Assembly: GCA_903813345.2 (NCBI GenBank)
Contig: CAIIXF020000012.1
Span: forward strand, 16,360,020 to 16,424,019
From: Owenia fusiformis
Lineage: Eukaryota; Annelida; Polychaeta; Sabellida; Oweniidae
DNA: 64,000 nt
Reading direction: 5' to 3'
Part shown: positions 43,859 through 54,639 of the stretch, piece by piece
Layout: every line of letters starts with the position of its first letter
Position numbering within the stretch: the first letter of the stretch is position 1
Made by a program: the position numbers and the translations under genes
Notes under the pieces: model-generated
What the model was told of the DNA's origin: nothing
What the model saw: only the letters and a program-made list of their open reading frames with translations
Database searches by the model: none

Positions 43859-45424
43859 TAGGAGTTTTTTCAATAACTATGAGGTATCCAGTAAGGACCA
43901 TAATACAGTTTATTTAGGTTCAGTATCTAGTTGGTGGGAAATTGGGTCAATTTTTTATCTAGGTCAAAGGTCAAGAACTAGGTCAAATCCAGTACTTTGT
44001 CACTTTTTTCGATTTTCTCGGTCGTCCTTCAATATTTTGGATCTGGTTTTTTTTCATTGTGTTCCTCATAAAAAAGTAGAAAATCTAGGGTCGATTTAGT
44101 TTTTTGGTATCTCAAACCGATTTCGAGATATCAGTGTCCGAAAACGAGGTCCAAAAAAAAGTTCTCCGAATCCAATGTCCATGATATCAGTCTTATAGGA
44201 AATTTTCTCAGGATTCCGAATCTGAAAACCAAATTTCGATCTGACTTCCGGTTCAGAAGTTATGGTGTTTTGAAAATTCAAAAATCGCTAAATTTGGTGC
44301 CCCATGTTAATTCAATGGGAAAAAATATTTTTTTGAAGTGTAAAATACGAGATATAAACTAAGCACAGCTAAACATAATGGAAGCCCATAGAAGAAAGGG
44401 ACCTCAAAACCTTCTTTTCATAAAAATTTGGACACCAAAATGCCTAGGTCAAAATCTAGGTCAAATTCAAAGTTTTTCCTTATTTTTGCGATTCTGACAC
44501 TACAGATTAATTATATTATTCGAAATTTTGTATACATGTAGCCAAGAGTGTGCTAATAGTGTTAGCCTTTTGCCGTCAGAAAGTATTTTGACCCACTTTT
44601 GAGATATGGTGTCCGAAAAGTAGGTCAAAATAAAAAATTCTCCAAATTTAACGTTTGAGTTATGAATTAAGTATAGAATTTTCTCAGGAATCCGAATCTG
44701 CAAACCAAATTTCGATCCGACTTCCGGTTCGGAAGTTATGACATTTTGAAAGCTCAAAAATCGCTAAATTTGGTGCCCCATGTTATGTCAATGGGATAAA
44801 AGATTTTTTTGAAGTGTAAAATACGAGATATAAACTAAGTACAGCTTAAAATAATGAAAGCCTATGAAAGAAGGGGACCTCGAAGGCTACCCAACTTCAA
44901 AATTTGGACACCAAAATCCCTAGGTCAAAATCTAGGTCAAATTCATAGTTTTTCCTTATTTTTGCGATTCTGACACTATATTTAAATGATTTGCTTCAAA
45001 ATTTTGTATACAGGTAGAAAAGAGTGTGCTAATAGTGTAAGCCTTTTGCCGTCAGAAAGTATTTCGACCCACTTTTAAGATATGGTGTCCGAAAAGTAGG
45101 TAAAAAAAAAAGTTCTCCAAATTTAACATATGAGTTATGAATTAAGGGTAGAATTTTCTCAGGAATTCGAGTCTGCAAACCAATTTTCGATCCGACTTCC
45201 GGTTTCGAAGAAATGGCGTGTCCAAAAAGTAGGTCAAAATAAAAATTCGCCAAATTTAACGTATGAGTTATGAATTAGGGGTTAAATTTTGTCAGGAATC
45301 CGAAACTTTAAATCAAATTTACATCCGACTTCCGGTTCGGAAGTTATGGCGTTTTGAAATTTCGGAAAATCGATCTGATGGTATCCTGATAGAAAGTCAA
45401 GAGTAGAGAAGAAAATATTGAAAA

Positions 45425-45605
45425 ATTCATCCATCCTTCCTATCTGATCCTATCCTATCCTATCCTTCCTTCGTATCCTTTCCTTCCTATCCTCTCCTAT
45501 CATATCCTTTCTTCCTATTCTGTTCTATCCTATCCTTCTTTCTTATTCTTTCCTATCGTTCCTTCCCATTCTATCGTATCCTACCTTCCTGTTTTATCCA
45601 TCCAT
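45425..45605. repeat. TCCTATCC simple repeat
   Basis: Variable CCTATCCTATCCTTCC units over about 180 bp near the end of the Helitron-like element. Confidence 0.85.
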
Positions 45606-46255
45606 CTTATTCTGGATGACGTAGCTTATTCTTGATGACTCGGCTTATTTTAGATGACTGGGCTTAAAAAAATCTGGATCTGGAGTCTGAAATTGAACTT
45701 CGTTCAATTTCCCAAGTCTAGTTATCAATAAGTACTCAAAGGGGGTCTGTTAAAAGACATTAAACATATATGTGACGAGGATTATTTTCCAACGAGACAT
45801 TGCCTCGTACCATAGATCAAAGGAGACATTGGCATTTCTTTGCAAACAAGGTGTCAATTTGATTGATCTCGATGCTTGGCCACCCAACAGCCCCGATGCT
45901 AATGTGTTAGATTACCATACATGAAGCCATCTCGAGGAAATGGTACAATCAAAAGCATCCAATAAACAGCATTGATGAGCTGAAACAAAGAATCCTAAAG
46001 TGCTGAAATGAATTGCAACAGAAATCTCTCAATAAGGCAATTGATAGATTGCGCTACCTCTTGAAGCTTATTGTTGATGCAGAGGGGAGGGGTGGGGGTA
46101 TATTGAGCAATTGTTAAAATCGTTTAAATAAATAAAGTGTAAAATGTTATTAAACAACACTGAAATCCATAAACAATAAATTTAGTCCCACAATGATGCA
46201 AATATCAATATCCAAGCATGTACGACTCGTTTTCACCGAACAAAAGAATGATATT

Positions 46256-46500
46256 CTATAAATAAAAAATTAACATAATCCGCAGATTCACTATTTTCTC
46301 CCTTAAATCTGGGGACCTTAAATAGCAACCCGGCTTCCCAAATAAGTATAATAAAACTTTACTATTGATTTCATGACATGGTGTTATATACCAAATTGTT
46401 TGAAATTGTATTACCTTTAAAGTGATGTAAGTCAATGTACCATATTGAATGTAACAATTTTTATCCTGATTTGTAGTTTTTTGTATATGGGTTCCTGAGA
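46256..46500 (-). repeat. Diverged relative of the outer element at 42456
   Basis: Reverse complement matches 42470-42532 plus 43533-43680, without the inner element. The small frame it carries is not conserved as protein. Confidence 0.7.
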
Positions 46501-46689
46501 AACTAAACATGGTATAGAATTAAATATAATATGAAAAATGAGATCTTCTATGCTTGATGTAGACTAGATACTGACATAGTATAATTTCTGTTATTACTAA
46601 ACTTTGACTTTAATTAGCTCTAGAGCTTTCAATTCTAGGCTCGGTTTCAAATCTAAAATATCTGGGAAGGGGGGGGGGGGAGCAGCCGC

Positions 46690-47100
46690 CCCCAACGCCC
46701 TCCCCTTCCGACGCCAATGTGATTTTGACATAAAAGAATTGATCAATTTGAAGCAAGTTGAAAAAAGACCTTTTTGACCTTGAGAAGGTAAAATATTTTT
46801 TTGACCTTGAGAATGTCATTGAAGGTCAAATCTATAGTCAGATTTGAACTTTTGAGAACTTCTAGATGATTTTGAAAAATGGATTGGTCAATTTGAAACA
46901 AGTTGAAAAAATACCTTTTTGACCCTTTTTGACCGCGCAAAGGTCAATGAAGGTCGAATCTCAAATCTAAAGTCAGATTTGAACTTCTGATAACTTGTAG
47001 ATGATTAGAAAAAAGAATTGGTCAATTTGAAGCAAGTTGAAATTTTTTTTTTGACCCTGAAAAGGTCACCGAATGTCAAATCTTAAAGGTCAAATAGAAA
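46690..47100. repeat. Degenerate tandem repeat with GACCTTTTTGACC words
   Basis: Three units of roughly 110-160 bp share ATTGGTCAATTTGAA, CAAGTTGAAAAAA, CTTTTTGACC and CAGATTTGAACTT. A 13-base G run and a C-rich stretch precede it (46668-46705). Confidence 0.75.
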
Positions 47101-47226
47101 GAATATTGTTCAAGATCGCACGAGCCCCCAATCCCCCCCACACACACAGCCTGGCTAAGGGCCTGGGTAATATAAATAATTAAATTGGTTAGATTCTAGG
47201 TTTGCTCTGTAACATATTTCACCTAC

Positions 47227-47302
47227 CTATAACGAGAATGACCAGAATAGTGGAACCAATTCTAAAGAAAATCTTAAAAGATACTTCTGGTGGAATGCGC
47301 AT
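47227..47302 (-). CDS. Candidate alternative first exon of gene B
   Basis: The minus strand has ATG at 47302-47300 and 25 codons (MRIPPEVSFKIFFRIG, then the hydrophobic STILVILVI), followed by a GTAGGT donor in phase 1. That phase matches the internal acceptor in exon 1 of both tandem copies, giving ...VILVI-G-NISLFKQQ. It would supply a signal anchor instead of the cleavable peptide. Only phase, hydrophobicity and splice consensus support it; chance is possible. Confidence 0.35.
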
Positions 47303-48950
47303 CGGTTTCTTTACGAAAACTAAGACTTTACTTTATCGTCTAGCTTAGACACATTTTATTTTGCTCGTACAGTGCTAGGTTTTTATTTTATTTAGCAAAA
47401 GGTAATGGTTAAAATAGAAATGAAATTTCATTGCTTCACAAAAAACGTTGTAGAAACGAACGTTTGATAATACAATACAATATTTCAGGATGTCAAAATC
47501 CACCTCATTCTAAAAAATGTGTCTAAATTCCATGATGATCACTTACAGAATAAAAAAGTTAGAAACTTCTTCTCTTTCCCATTTCCTCGTATGAGGAGAA
47601 GAAGTAATATTAGGGAGTTTAAGCTTGCATGTAAAATCGAAACGCCAACCTATGTATTGTGCCTTACCGTAACCGAACTTTATACCGTATACTACATTGA
47701 TAGTTTGTGAAGTCAGAACGAACAAATTCACGGTCAAGTTCACTGTCTAGGATGTTGTTACAGACATTTACATATAAAAATATCTAGAAACTAGATCAGA
47801 TCTTTCTGAAACGATGAAAACATCAGTTTGCTCAAATGTCATCACCCTCGTGTTGTACCTACAGTGCGCGTTCACCTGTCACGCTTAATTTGATAACACC
47901 CTGTGATAAAAGGACCCGGTCCATTCACTTTCAAAATTAAACTAATTGAAAGACTTAACATAATTAAACAAGGCGAAAGGAATATATTACATTAAAATAC
48001 CTTAAATGTGTATATAAAAGAGTAAAAATGAATAAGTATTTTGCTTTTCAACATTATCTATAATGTATGATGTTATAAAGTAGGCCATGTGATAGTAAAA
48101 GGGGTACTCTTGGAAGGATTAATGGAGTCTAATATAAATGTATCATCCAAAACAGATGTGTATTGGAGGATTCATGATTATTAGACACGATTTTCTGGAA
48201 AAAAACATATTAAATGAAGCAACAAACTTTGTCCTATAGTGAGGGCATCGGAGAAAAATTGTACATGTAAAATTGTATGAACGTATCTTGCCAATTTCTT
48301 AAGTTATCGCTTTTGACATAGGGGTTGTTCAAAATAATTTGCGGCTAATAATTTCAAACGGTAACGTTGCTCTATTTACATCTTTATTTTTACAATTCAA
48401 TACTAATATTCGAGGAAACATGTTTATTGTTTGTTTGACACACACATATGTGATAAGTAATATCCTATTTGAAATTAAACCAGACTTATTGAACGATTAA
48501 CGAAAATATGTTAATTTTTTATTCCTTTGAAAATTGCTCATGTTACGAAATGCCAATATAGTTCCAATGATGCCGCTTACGAATTTGTAAAATATAATGT
48601 GTTTCCTTTACAGTTCAAGAAAAATCCATCGTCATATGAATATTTTAATTTTCGAATTTTGTATTTTCGAAATATCAACTATCGTAAATTGACCCATATA
48701 TGTTTCAGTTTATAATACCTAACTTGCTAAGTAATATTTTATAATGAATTCAAACATACAAAGTGTTTCTCAGCTAATCTGCTTAGATCATCTCAGTGTG
48801 TTAATTTATTGATAAATGCATGAAATGAGTTTGCTGTACATTTAATTTTTGATAGATGCACTGACTGGGCAATGCTATTATTACAAAAGGGTGGCAGGAT
48901 ATCATCAGTGTGCTTATTCGGTCAATGCTATGATTTTCAAACTAAGTGTC
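47303..48950. other. Region before the assembly gap, unclassified
   Basis: Small frames at 47519-47743 and 48527-48715 show no family pattern or splice borders that I trust. No repeats stand out. Confidence 0.3.
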
Positions 48951-48954
48951 CCAT

Positions 48955-49155
48955 TTTTGTACCCTGAAATTATACCCACATGCATGTATCATATACTAAA
49001 GAATTTGAATCCACGATTAAGGGCGGACATTTGTAAGAGAGTACTTTGATTTAAGAACAGGTGTCTGAATTCAAAAGCTAGCATACAAGACATGGGTGCA
49101 TTCCTCACAATTCATTCATTCACAATTCATTTGGTTTTCACTATTTCAAAATTTT
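48955..49155 (-). pseudogene. Diverged copy of gene B exon 11 start and upstream intron
   Basis: CCCATTTTTGTACCCTGAAATT and AATTCAAAAGCTAGCATACA match 27040-27230 in order. Minus strand therefore repeats the acceptor ...AATTTCAG and GGTACAAAAATGGG (GTKMG), then the frame is lost after GTKMGHLV. The copy runs to within 30 bp of the gap. Confidence 0.7.
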
Positions 49156-49183
49156 TTGATATTTTCTCATAAAATTTTCACAT

Positions 49184-49683
49184 NNNNNNNNNNNNNNNNN
49201 NNNNNNNNNNNNNNNNNNNNNNNNNNNNNNNNNNNNNNNNNNNNNNNNNNNNNNNNNNNNNNNNNNNNNNNNNNNNNNNNNNNNNNNNNNNNNNNNNNNN
49301 NNNNNNNNNNNNNNNNNNNNNNNNNNNNNNNNNNNNNNNNNNNNNNNNNNNNNNNNNNNNNNNNNNNNNNNNNNNNNNNNNNNNNNNNNNNNNNNNNNNN
49401 NNNNNNNNNNNNNNNNNNNNNNNNNNNNNNNNNNNNNNNNNNNNNNNNNNNNNNNNNNNNNNNNNNNNNNNNNNNNNNNNNNNNNNNNNNNNNNNNNNNN
49501 NNNNNNNNNNNNNNNNNNNNNNNNNNNNNNNNNNNNNNNNNNNNNNNNNNNNNNNNNNNNNNNNNNNNNNNNNNNNNNNNNNNNNNNNNNNNNNNNNNNN
49601 NNNNNNNNNNNNNNNNNNNNNNNNNNNNNNNNNNNNNNNNNNNNNNNNNNNNNNNNNNNNNNNNNNNNNNNNNNNNNNNNNNN
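49184..49683. other. Assembly gap (500 N)
   Basis: Exactly 500 undetermined bases, a conventional scaffold gap of unknown true length. Confidence 0.99.
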
Positions 49684-50050
49684 CCATATACAAATTCATG
49701 TAGCCTTCTCATATAAATAGCCGTTCAAATCCAGTGTTTGTTTAGACTACACCATAGCGTGTAATGATTCTATAGTATGTCATTGATGCAGTTTTATAGC
49801 TGGTTTTCTAATACATATTTTAAACGAGCTCGTTTCGTAAGATTTTTGGCGCTAAATCATGCATGACATACATCATCGTGTTCGGCAAGAATTCAACTGT
49901 GCATCGAAATCAAAATTGACAGCATGGTGTTCAATAGACACGAGTAAAATGGTTCCCGTTGACCCAACGTCAAAATTTCAAATCTCCCGTTCTAACCCGA
50001 AACTCTGAAGCTGAAAGAGTATCTGAAGTAGACTAAGCGCGCATAAAACT

Positions 50051-50233
50051 ATGAGCGCTCGATACATTCCTTTGTTAATTTTTGTACTTTGCGTTCACGG
50101 TTACGTTGTGAAAAACATCGTTAGCTTAACCTCTCCACTAACCAATGAGAACGCAATACGGAAGTACGCAATTGCCAATTACATCGATTCAACGAAAGTG
50201 CTGAAGTCTATAAATTATCATTATAATTACTGA
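50051..50233 (+). CDS. Possible small secreted peptide or first exon
   Basis: ATG at 50051 opens 60 codons beginning MSARYIPLLIFVLCVHGYVV, a plausible signal peptide, then KNIVSLTSPLTNENAIRKYA. No family is recognised and no clear donor follows in frame. It could be a chance frame or the start of a gene broken by repeats. Confidence 0.25.
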   Translation: MSARYIPLLIFVLCVHGYVVKNIVSLTSPLTNENAIRKYAIANYIDSTKVLKSINYHYNY

Positions 50234-50634
50234 TTCAACATCTTAGTGTATTGAATATATCAACTAATACAATTGAATAACAAATGTTAATGTGTTCTGT
50301 GTATGTGTTACATGCAAAAACACACTTCAAGTGAGACATTATGACACATTTATAAACGAACCTACGTTCGTGGAGCTGATAAGTGACTTTTATAACCAAA
50401 TCAAAACTTTAAAAAATCACGAGTATTTATATATTGTTGTATTGGCAATCAGATTAACACATTTCAAATATTTTCATAAGTATCATTCAGCATTAACATG
50501 TAATAAACGTACTTAACCAAAATTTCATTTATTTTAGTACTTGAAGCACTAACTATATTGGTAATCCAGCAAAGTTTTACATTTAGAATCGATCTTTCGA
50601 CTAATCAAATTGAGGCTTTCTGTATCACGTTTAA

Positions 50635-50815
50635 ATCTGCGGTATATGGCATATTCCGCAGTGAGATATCTGGTAATCAATGAAATCAATGTATCGCATA
50701 TTGCCATACTCACGCGGAATATGCCATATACTAGTACCACACGTGAGTATGGCATATTCAACCGTATCACATATACCGCACAACCATAAATATATGCCAT
50801 ATTCCGCGTAACGTC
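50635..50815. repeat. Palindromic ATGGCATATTCCGC repeats
   Basis: The word TATATGGCATATTCCGC and its complement occur at least five times in alternating directions (50643, 50727, 50743, 50792), so the stretch can fold in several ways. Confidence 0.7.
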
Positions 50816-50865
50816 ATGCTCATATAGTTATTTTGCAGTATTTTGGAAAGCATTTCCATATCACA

Positions 50866-51352
50866 CCGGAATAGCCCGACTATGGTAAAGTCGGATACCG
50901 TTGTTACAAATGGCGGACATAACCGTCGCTTCAACTGTTTAATCACTTTGTCCTCATTTCATGGGATTTTATCGTCGTTAATTCTGTGCATGCATTAAGC
51001 TCTCGTGATAATGTATCATACGAAATCTCATTTCCATCAAATTGGGTCGTAAATCGCCACAATATAGCCTCTTCGATATCGTCAATGACAACGGAATCTG
51101 AATTTGAGTAATTTAATCAAAATGTCCATTGTCCCGTATCTCATTTTGATCGGTTAAATTAGACTATTTCGATGGTAGAACATTATTAACTGTACAATGA
51201 GTATTAAGACACTTTGATAGATTGTTGTTCCAAAGAAATTTTGTCTAGGTGCTCTATTAAACATACAGTTCATGAAAATCTAATTGAAGCGACGGTTATG
51301 TCCGCCATTTGTGACAACGATGTCCGATTTTACCGTAGTCAGGCTAACCCGG
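50866..51352. mobile_element. TIR element, about 487 bp
   Basis: Left arm from CACCGGAATAGCCCGACTAT to ACCGTCGCTTCAA and its complement at 51285-51352 (85-bp arms, CAAATGGCGGACATAACCGT shared). MITE form. Confidence 0.85.
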
Positions 51353-52780
51353 GGTGCATATACAGCATTTGAAATATTCTGATGACACCCCTTGTATGCA
51401 TATGTGCATCAGTATACTCCAATGAAACGTATAATTCGTTCCATCATTCATTATGTTCTAGATTTGAATGTCAAATTCAGGTCCGTGTACCACTCGATTA
51501 GGATATCAAACGCATTAGAAATAATGATTGGCAAATGTACGTGGTTATTGTACTCGTCCGAAAAAAGATTAGATCAATTACATTTAGTGGTTCAAAAATA
51601 TAATTTCACACTATTACTATCACACCAAACGTATTAACTTGTTGACCAACAAAGCAGTCTATATACTCAAAAGTTACCTGGTTGAAAGCCAAAATTCTCG
51701 CGCATGCAAAATTGAGGTAGGGTAGTACGAGTATTGAAGTGAATAGAGCTTTGGCCCGAGAAAATCAAAGAGAAACGAGGACGACATCTATAATATCAGC
51801 TTCATTTAGCTATTCAGAAACTACACCATTGAATATGTTCAATGGCGAATCATGAAATTAAGGGATTTCTGTCTGGTCTTTCCATATTTTGAACAGTAAT
51901 CTTGCTTGACCAAAACTTCTGAGATACTTTTTCAGTAAAACATGTATCAAATTTACAGTGGAGCCACAAAAAGGGTTATTGTAGAGGAGAGGGGACTCTA
52001 TACAAGTCTATGTAAAATGCGTCTCTAAGTGGTGCTCATTTAAGTCAGCTGTTCACTAGAGAGGTGTTCACAAAGTTAGGTTTCAATATAGCAACTTTAT
52101 CAATCACTAATTCAATTCTTAATTCTATTCCAACATTGGTTAAATTTCAGTTATATTTTCAAAAAACTGAAAAATATTTATATTGAAAAAATGTAATGCC
52201 AACTATTGACAGATTAAGTCTTCAATACTATTGGATAGTGGAATTGCCAATCATTTCTTTATTTTATGGACTTCAATAAAACAACAATACAAAACTGACC
52301 AATTTTATTTATAATGGAATATGAAAGTTTTTGTAAAATTCCTTAATTCACATTAAGACATTGACAAGCAAGTCAGAATATGTTTGTAATACAGATGTTC
52401 AATAGGAGTAAACAGTACAGTATTCAATAAATTATGTTTATTGTGCACATATTATATATAGCTCATTGCTATTATATATTAGATCACGATTTCTTCAACA
52501 CAGATTATGAAGTCGCCACCCATAACTATACCACCATCATTAGTCTAGGGTACAAAAGAAGGGTACGATAATATTTCTTCTACTCTACCTAACACCTAGA
52601 AATGCATAAGATACTTTGTTCGTCTAATTGTATTGTTTAGTATATTGTTGAAAGTGCCTTAGAAAAATCTAACATTCAACCAATAAACCATTAATAAGGA
52701 ACAGACAAATAAAAACAATTACATAATCATTACTTATAAGTCAAATGGGTTGCTCATGAACACCAAATGCAAGGTATAGT
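51353..52780. other. Unclassified stretch
   Basis: No credible gene or repeat. The small frame at 51392-51637 lacks any family pattern. Confidence 0.3.
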
Positions 52781-53850
52781 AGAGTGAATATTGTGTTCTC
52801 CAAGGTAAGGATTGTAATTTGTGGTGCCAAAGCAGAATATTATAAGGTGTCTCTAAGTTGAAGGTTGTACACAATATGTAATCGTACTCCTTAACAACAT
52901 TTTGGTGACAAAGTCATAAGTGTTGCCACAGAAGAGTAGAGTATGGTAATGTTGTTTTCTCCAAGTTGAAGGCTGTACAAAATATGTAATCGTACTCCAT
53001 AACAGCATTTGGATTACAAAATCATTAGTGGTGCCACAGAAGAGTACAATAATGTTCTTTTCTTCAAGGTGAAAGTTGTACACAATATGTAATCGCAGTC
53101 CATAACAACATGTAGGTCACAAAGTCATTAGTGATGCCACAAAAGAGTATGATAATGTTGTTTTCTACAAGTTACGGATTGCACACAATATATAATTGCA
53201 GTCAATTACTCAGTTCCAAGACCATTTTAGTCAAGGTAACAGAGTGATAAGTGCTGCGCCAGAAGAATATCATAAAATTGAATGTTGATTATGAAGATGA
53301 GAATTAAACACGATATTTAGTAGCAGTTCATAATTAAGCTCCATTATTAAAAGAATCATTGGTGTTGCAACCACATCAGATAATGTTGTCCCTTTTCAAG
53401 TTAATGATTTCACCCAATATGTGATCGCAGTTTTTAACTAATCTCGAAGTCCATTAGTCTTGGTAACAGTCTCCCAAGGTAAGGATTGCGCAAAATAAAA
53501 CTAAGTTCAAACACCATTGTGTCTAGGTTACAAGGTCTCTAGGTTTGCCACAGTATTGTGTGATAATACTGTTCTCTCCAAGGTAAGGATTGTGCGCAAT
53601 AAAACTAGGTTTCATCACCATTGTAGTCTAGGTTACAATGTCACTAATTGTGCCACAGAAGAATATGACGATGTTGTTTTCTCCATGGTAAGGATTGCGC
53701 ACAATAAAACTTCATTCCACGTCCATTGTAGACTAGGTTAAAAGGTCACTAGTTGTGCCACAGGATAGTAGGATAGTGTGATAATATTGTTCTCTCCAAG
53801 GTTAGTTCATCTGACCACCATCATTGCAGTCTAAAATCAAAATGATACAA
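52780..53850. repeat. Degenerate satellite, about 105-115 bp period
   Basis: About nine or ten units with CTCCAAGGTAAGGATTG, ACAATATGTAATCGTACTCC and TTAGTGGTGCCACAGAAGAG. The consistent GGTAAG and TTAG words come from the repeat and are not evidence of splicing. Confidence 0.85.
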
Positions 53851-54450
53851 TCTTTTCAGGGATGAGTATATCTTATGAGGAGAGCATTAACATGAAGAAT
53901 CCTTAAATGTCACCTTGCCATTTGTTACAGATGCCTAACTCATAATTACAATCAAACAGTCCTTAGGCCCATGTATTTTACATTCAAATTTGCCATTCTT
54001 TGCAAATTGCATTCTGCTATCAAGACATGTGTTCTTACTGAACACAAAAACCGACCATTATTGCTTACATACAACATTGATGGTTTAAAAACTCAGTTTA
54101 AATTGAAGAAAAATCCAAGGTCAAAAACAAGTCTCAACTCTTGAAAGAGGATCTAATCAGTCAGTTGTAACATTTTGCAAGTAGCTCCTTACCACAAAAC
54201 AAATGAGATATAAGATCTTAAGGAGAATCATATAATGATATCTAGATCAATTTAATGCTTAATAGAGCTGTGTGTAATCCTCACAACAACAAGTTTTTTT
54301 CCAAAATGCATTTGTCGTGTTTTCCCAAAAAATCACACTTTAATACAATGGTAGATTACTGTATAGTGGTAAAACATGTTTCATCTTTTAAAATTGAATT
54401 CCTTTGCACTGTCAAAGATCAACTGTAAACAATAAAATAAAACTTCTTAC

Positions 54451-54639
54451 TTAAACAGGATATAGAGACTTCTGTCCCCTCCTCCATGATGCAACTTTAG
54501 TTGAACAGATCTATCACTAGCGGTAACAATATGCCATGTAGATACAGACACTGCAAAGAGCTGACTTAGCTTGTCTATCTGTATCTTGTAAGTCTTATCT
54601 TTTATGTAACTTCACAACTGGGGTTAAAAGTGTAATGAC
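54451..54639 (-). pseudogene. Exon-like unit 1 (minus strand)
   Basis: Acceptor ttaagtactttcag, donor GTAAGA. A frame inside reads YKIQIDKLSQLFAVSVSTWH, IVTASDRSVQLKLHHGGGDR and SLYILF, but a stop lies near its start. It is related to the pieces at 57626 and 61077 by position of splice sites and by the shared A-F/V-S-x-x-H-I motif. I do not recognise the family. Confidence 0.4.

Larger units (their letters stand above)
43774..45722 (-). mobile_element. Helitron/Helentron-like non-autonomous element
   Basis: On the minus strand it ends with a perfect hairpin (GACTCCAGATTGACATCTGG and on) followed by CTAA and then T, which fits the Helitron 3' rule (hairpin, CTRR, T). The opposite end has another hairpin (AAATTGAACGAAGTTCAATT) and shares GACTCCAGAT. 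The interior has three to four diverged units of about 420-460 bp with CGACTTCCGGTTCGGAAGTT and CTAGGTCAAAATCTAGGTCA. No Rep/helicase gene. Confidence 0.6.

Noticed and set aside
44096-45253. Repeated frames with SEPEVGSKFGLQIRIPEKIL-like text
   Set aside because: They arise from tandem units of a non-autonomous element; other units carry stops and shifts, so no protein is supported.
48849-48900. Plus-strand text DALTGQC resembling a PQQ propeller repeat
   Set aside because: Only seven residues match, the frame is closed soon after, and the neighbouring PQQ-like fragment is on the other strand.
49096-49716. Long open frames on both strands around 49.1-49.7 kb
   Set aside because: They consist almost entirely of undetermined N bases.
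52780-53850. Series of GGTAAG donors suggesting many small exons
   Set aside because: They recur with the satellite period and no open frame links them.
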